This document shows, in pieces, positions 62,241-64,000 of a stretch of DNA of 64,000 nt. The position numbers and the translations under genes are program-made. This DNA comes from Rhizobium sp. CSW-27 (GTDB taxonomy: Bacteria > Pseudomonadota > Alphaproteobacteria > Rhizobiales > Rhizobiaceae), in contig NZ_JAHHZO010000003.1 of assembly GCF_018760785.1 (NCBI RefSeq), positions 248,001-312,000 on the forward strand, given 5' to 3'. Within the stretch, counting starts at the first letter, position 1. Each line of letters opens with the position of its first letter. The notes beneath the pieces are model-generated. The model made no database searches and was not told where the DNA came from. It was given only the letters and a program-made list of their open reading frames with translations.

Positions 62241-63079
62241 GCGCCAAGACAAGGGAACGCATCGGCGACCTGTTCAGCTATCTGTTCATGCTGGCCACCT
62301 TCGTCTTTTTCGCCTGGCCGCTGCTGTGGCTTCTGTCGCTGGCACTGCGCACCCGCAAGGAGGTCTTCCTCGGCGTCAGCCGCTTCATTCCCAAGGCACC
62401 GACGCTCGAAAACTTCGCGATGATCCTGTCATCGGACAAGTTTGCCGGCTACCTGTGGAATGCCCTGAAACTGTCATGCCTGTCGGCACTCGGCTGCCTG
62501 ATCGTGGCATTGCCGGCGGCTTACGCCTTTTCCCGCTTCCGGTTCCGCGGCAAGGGGGCCTGGATGATGGCGCTCTTATCGGTGCAGATGATCTCGCCGC
62601 TCGTCATCATGGTGCCGCTCTACCGCTACATGGCCTCGATCGGCCTGACCGACAGCCATTTCGGCGCCACCATGGTTTACATCGCGCTCGCGGTGCCGAT
62701 GGTGACCTGGATCCTGAAGGGCACGATCGACGGCATTCCGGCCGCGCTCGACGAAGCGGCGATGATCGACGGCTGCAACCGCTTGGGCGTTTTCCTGCGC
62801 GTGGTCCTGCCGCTTTCCACGCCCGGCATCGCGTCGGCCTTCATCATTTCGGTGATCGGCGGCTGGTCGCAGTTCCTCGTTCCCTTCCTGCTGATCACAA
62901 AGGAATCGCTCACACCCATCGGCGTCGGCATCTTCCAGTATGCCGGCACGCAGAACGACTCTTCCATCCAGCTTCTGGCGGCGGCCTGCCTTGTTTCGGT
63001 GGTTCCCGCCATCGTCGCATTCCTCGCGCTCCAGCGGCTCATCCTCGGCGCCTTGACGGCCGGAGCCGTCAAGGGCTGA
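62237..63079 (+). CDS. Sugar ABC importer permease, MalG/UgpE type
   Basis: The 280-residue membrane protein has six hydrophobic segments and the MalG-type coupling loop DEAAMIDGCNRLGVFLRVVLP (DEAAMIDGC). PKAPTLENFAMIL marks the usual periplasmic start. It is translationally coupled to the MalF-type gene and forms the channel with it. Confidence 0.9.
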   Translation: MSAKTRERIGDLFSYLFMLATFVFFAWPLLWLLSLALRTRKEVFLGVSRFIPKAPTLENFAMILSSDKFAGYLWNALKLSCLSALGCLIVALPAAYAFSRFRFRGKGAWMMALLSVQMISPLVIMVPLYRYMASIGLTDSHFGATMVYIALAVPMVTWILKGTIDGIPAALDEAAMIDGCNRLGVFLRVVLPLSTPGIASAFIISVIGGWSQFLVPFLLITKESLTPIGVGIFQYAGTQNDSSIQLLAAACLVSVVPAIVAFLALQRLILGALTAGAVKG

Positions 63080-63093
63080 CCCATCCAAACGAC

Positions 63094-64000
63094 ATGACGA
63101 GAACCACGATGACACTGACCCATGCCCAGCGCCTTGAACGGCTTCAGGTTCGCACCGCAGAACTGCAGTTCTGGCGCGCCCGCGCGACGCGGCCCCTGCA
63201 AGGCTGGACCTTCGACGGCCATCCGATCGCCATCGGCGACGCCTGGCCGCATCGCAACGGTACCGTGCACTTCACCGTCTCCGGAGAGGTGCCTGCCGAC
63301 TGGCCTTTGGAAGACGCGCGGCTTTATCTCGATGTCGGCGGCGAAAGCCTGATCACCGTCACCGGTGCCGATGGCAGCGCCAGGAGCTACGGGCTCGACC
63401 CCTATCATCGCGAGTTCCGCCTCCCCTCGCGTCGCTTCTCAATCGTGACCGAAACCGTGGCGCGCCTGCCCTTCGGTCAGCCGGTGCGCAAACCCTGCCT
63501 GGAGCGCGCCGAACTGTTCTGGATCGACGAGGATGTCGACAGGCTCTGGCTGCTGCTGCGCCAGATTGCAGAAGCCGTCAGCGTGCTCGAAGGCCATGAC
63601 GCCGTGCCCTACCTGCTGGAGGCTGCGGAAACCTGCTTCTACAGCCTCGACTGGCCCTCGGCCACGGCGGACTATGTGGCGCGCATCGCACCGGATGTGA
63701 TGCAGCAGAAGATCTGGCAGCTGCCGCAGCACAAGGAAAATCCGGAGGGACTCAGCGAGGCGCAGCGCGCCTGCGTTGCCGCCGCCTATGACGCGCTGAT
63801 GGCGCGGCTTGCCGAGCTTCAGCAGCGCTTTCCGCCGCAGGGCCGGATCGCGCTGACCGGCCATGCCCATATCGACCTTGCCTGGCTCTGGCCCTATGGC
63901 GAGACCCGCCGCAAGATGCGCCGCACCTTCCACACCGCGCTCTCGCTGATGGAAGGCTCCGCCGATTTCCGCTTCAATCAGTCGACGGCGCACTACTACG
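63094..64000 (+). CDS. Alpha-mannosidase, GH38 (5' part only)
   Basis: The frame is open from ATG 63094 (or 63109) to the right edge, about 302 residues. It shows the GH38 signature at residues about 253-270: GHAHIDLAWLWPYGET, in which the His and Asp bind the catalytic zinc. The upstream 240 residues match the N-terminal domain of bacterial cytoplasmic alpha-mannosidases. There is no signal peptide, so it would act on mannosides after uptake by the neighbouring importer. The catalytic nucleophile Asp and the rest lie beyond the window. Confidence 0.88.
   Translation, partial: MTRTTMTLTHAQRLERLQVRTAELQFWRARATRPLQGWTFDGHPIAIGDAWPHRNGTVHFTVSGEVPADWPLEDARLYLDVGGESLITVTGADGSARSYGLDPYHREFRLPSRRFSIVTETVARLPFGQPVRKPCLERAELFWIDEDVDRLWLLLRQIAEAVSVLEGHDAVPYLLEAAETCFYSLDWPSATADYVARIAPDVMQQKIWQLPQHKENPEGLSEAQRACVAAAYDALMARLAELQQRFPPQGRIALTGHAHIDLAWLWPYGETRRKMRRTFHTALSLMEGSADFRFNQSTAHYY

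Overview
The window is GC-rich DNA (about 60-65% by eye) packed with catabolic operons, ABC importers and GntR, LysR and AraC regulators. Gene content, codon use and family types point to an alphaproteobacterium of the Rhizobiales, probably a Rhizobiaceae relative (Rhizobium, Agrobacterium, Ensifer or Shinella type). A chromid or megaplasmid is possible but cannot be shown. I saw no rRNA, tRNA, insertion sequence, phage gene or CRISPR array. No gap between genes exceeds 300 bases. The first gene (threonine dehydratase-like) and the last (GH38 alpha-mannosidase) are cut by the window edges.

Region 1 (1-13.2 kb) looks like a sugar-acid pathway. A leftward operon encodes an RraA-like protein, a GntR/FCD regulator, an SMP-30 type lactonase, a DapA-family aldolase or dehydratase and a PLP dehydratase. 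A divergent rightward operon encodes a family-5 binding protein, two permeases, a double-ATPase subunit, two enolase-superfamily dehydratases and an aldose epimerase. Together they would import a sugar or sugar-acid derivative, open its lactone, dehydrate the aldonate and split or further oxidise the keto-deoxy acid. Region 2 (13.2-22.4 kb) is a complete branched-chain-type importer (livKGFHM) followed on the same strand by a GMC oxidoreductase and a 3-hydroxyisobutyrate dehydrogenase-like protein. A divergent LysR gene and then a GntR gene lie beside it.

Region 3 (22.4-28.1 kb) has a Na/Pi-cotransporter-like protein, an OmpR-type two-component system and a divergent set encoding a PepSY protein, a cytochrome b561 and a membrane-anchored tyrosine phosphatase.

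Region 4 (28.2-42.8 kb) is the most unusual part. A GntR/FCD gene sits beside a perfect 20-bp palindrome, and close copies lie upstream of two other genes. These three sites tie together a rightward operon (Asp/Glu-hydantoin racemase, cyclic amidohydrolase, DapA-like protein, SDR, PatB-type C-S lyase) and a leftward series (tandem rhodanese, peptide-type importer, a second binding protein without signal peptide, a VOC protein and a NACHT-like NTPase fused to a formylglycine-generating-enzyme-like domain). Several of the enzymes have altered catalytic residues. I propose an undescribed uptake and degradation system for a sulfur- and nitrogen-containing compound. The substrate is unknown.

Region 5 (42.8-49.3 kb) is a cluster of regulators: a frameshifted AraC gene, two further AraC genes, a winged-helix/STAND ATPase, an orphan AraC-type sensor domain and a LysR gene. 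Region 6 (49.4-58.6 kb) holds an MFS exporter, an isochorismatase-like hydrolase, two alpha/beta hydrolases, an XapX protein, a YtcJ-like amidohydrolase, a DoxX-like protein, an EntS-type MFS protein and a pirin, with several strong hairpins. Region 7 (58.7-64 kb) is a sugar importer (UgpC-type ATPase, binding protein, two permeases) ending in an alpha-mannosidase, which suggests alpha-mannoside use.
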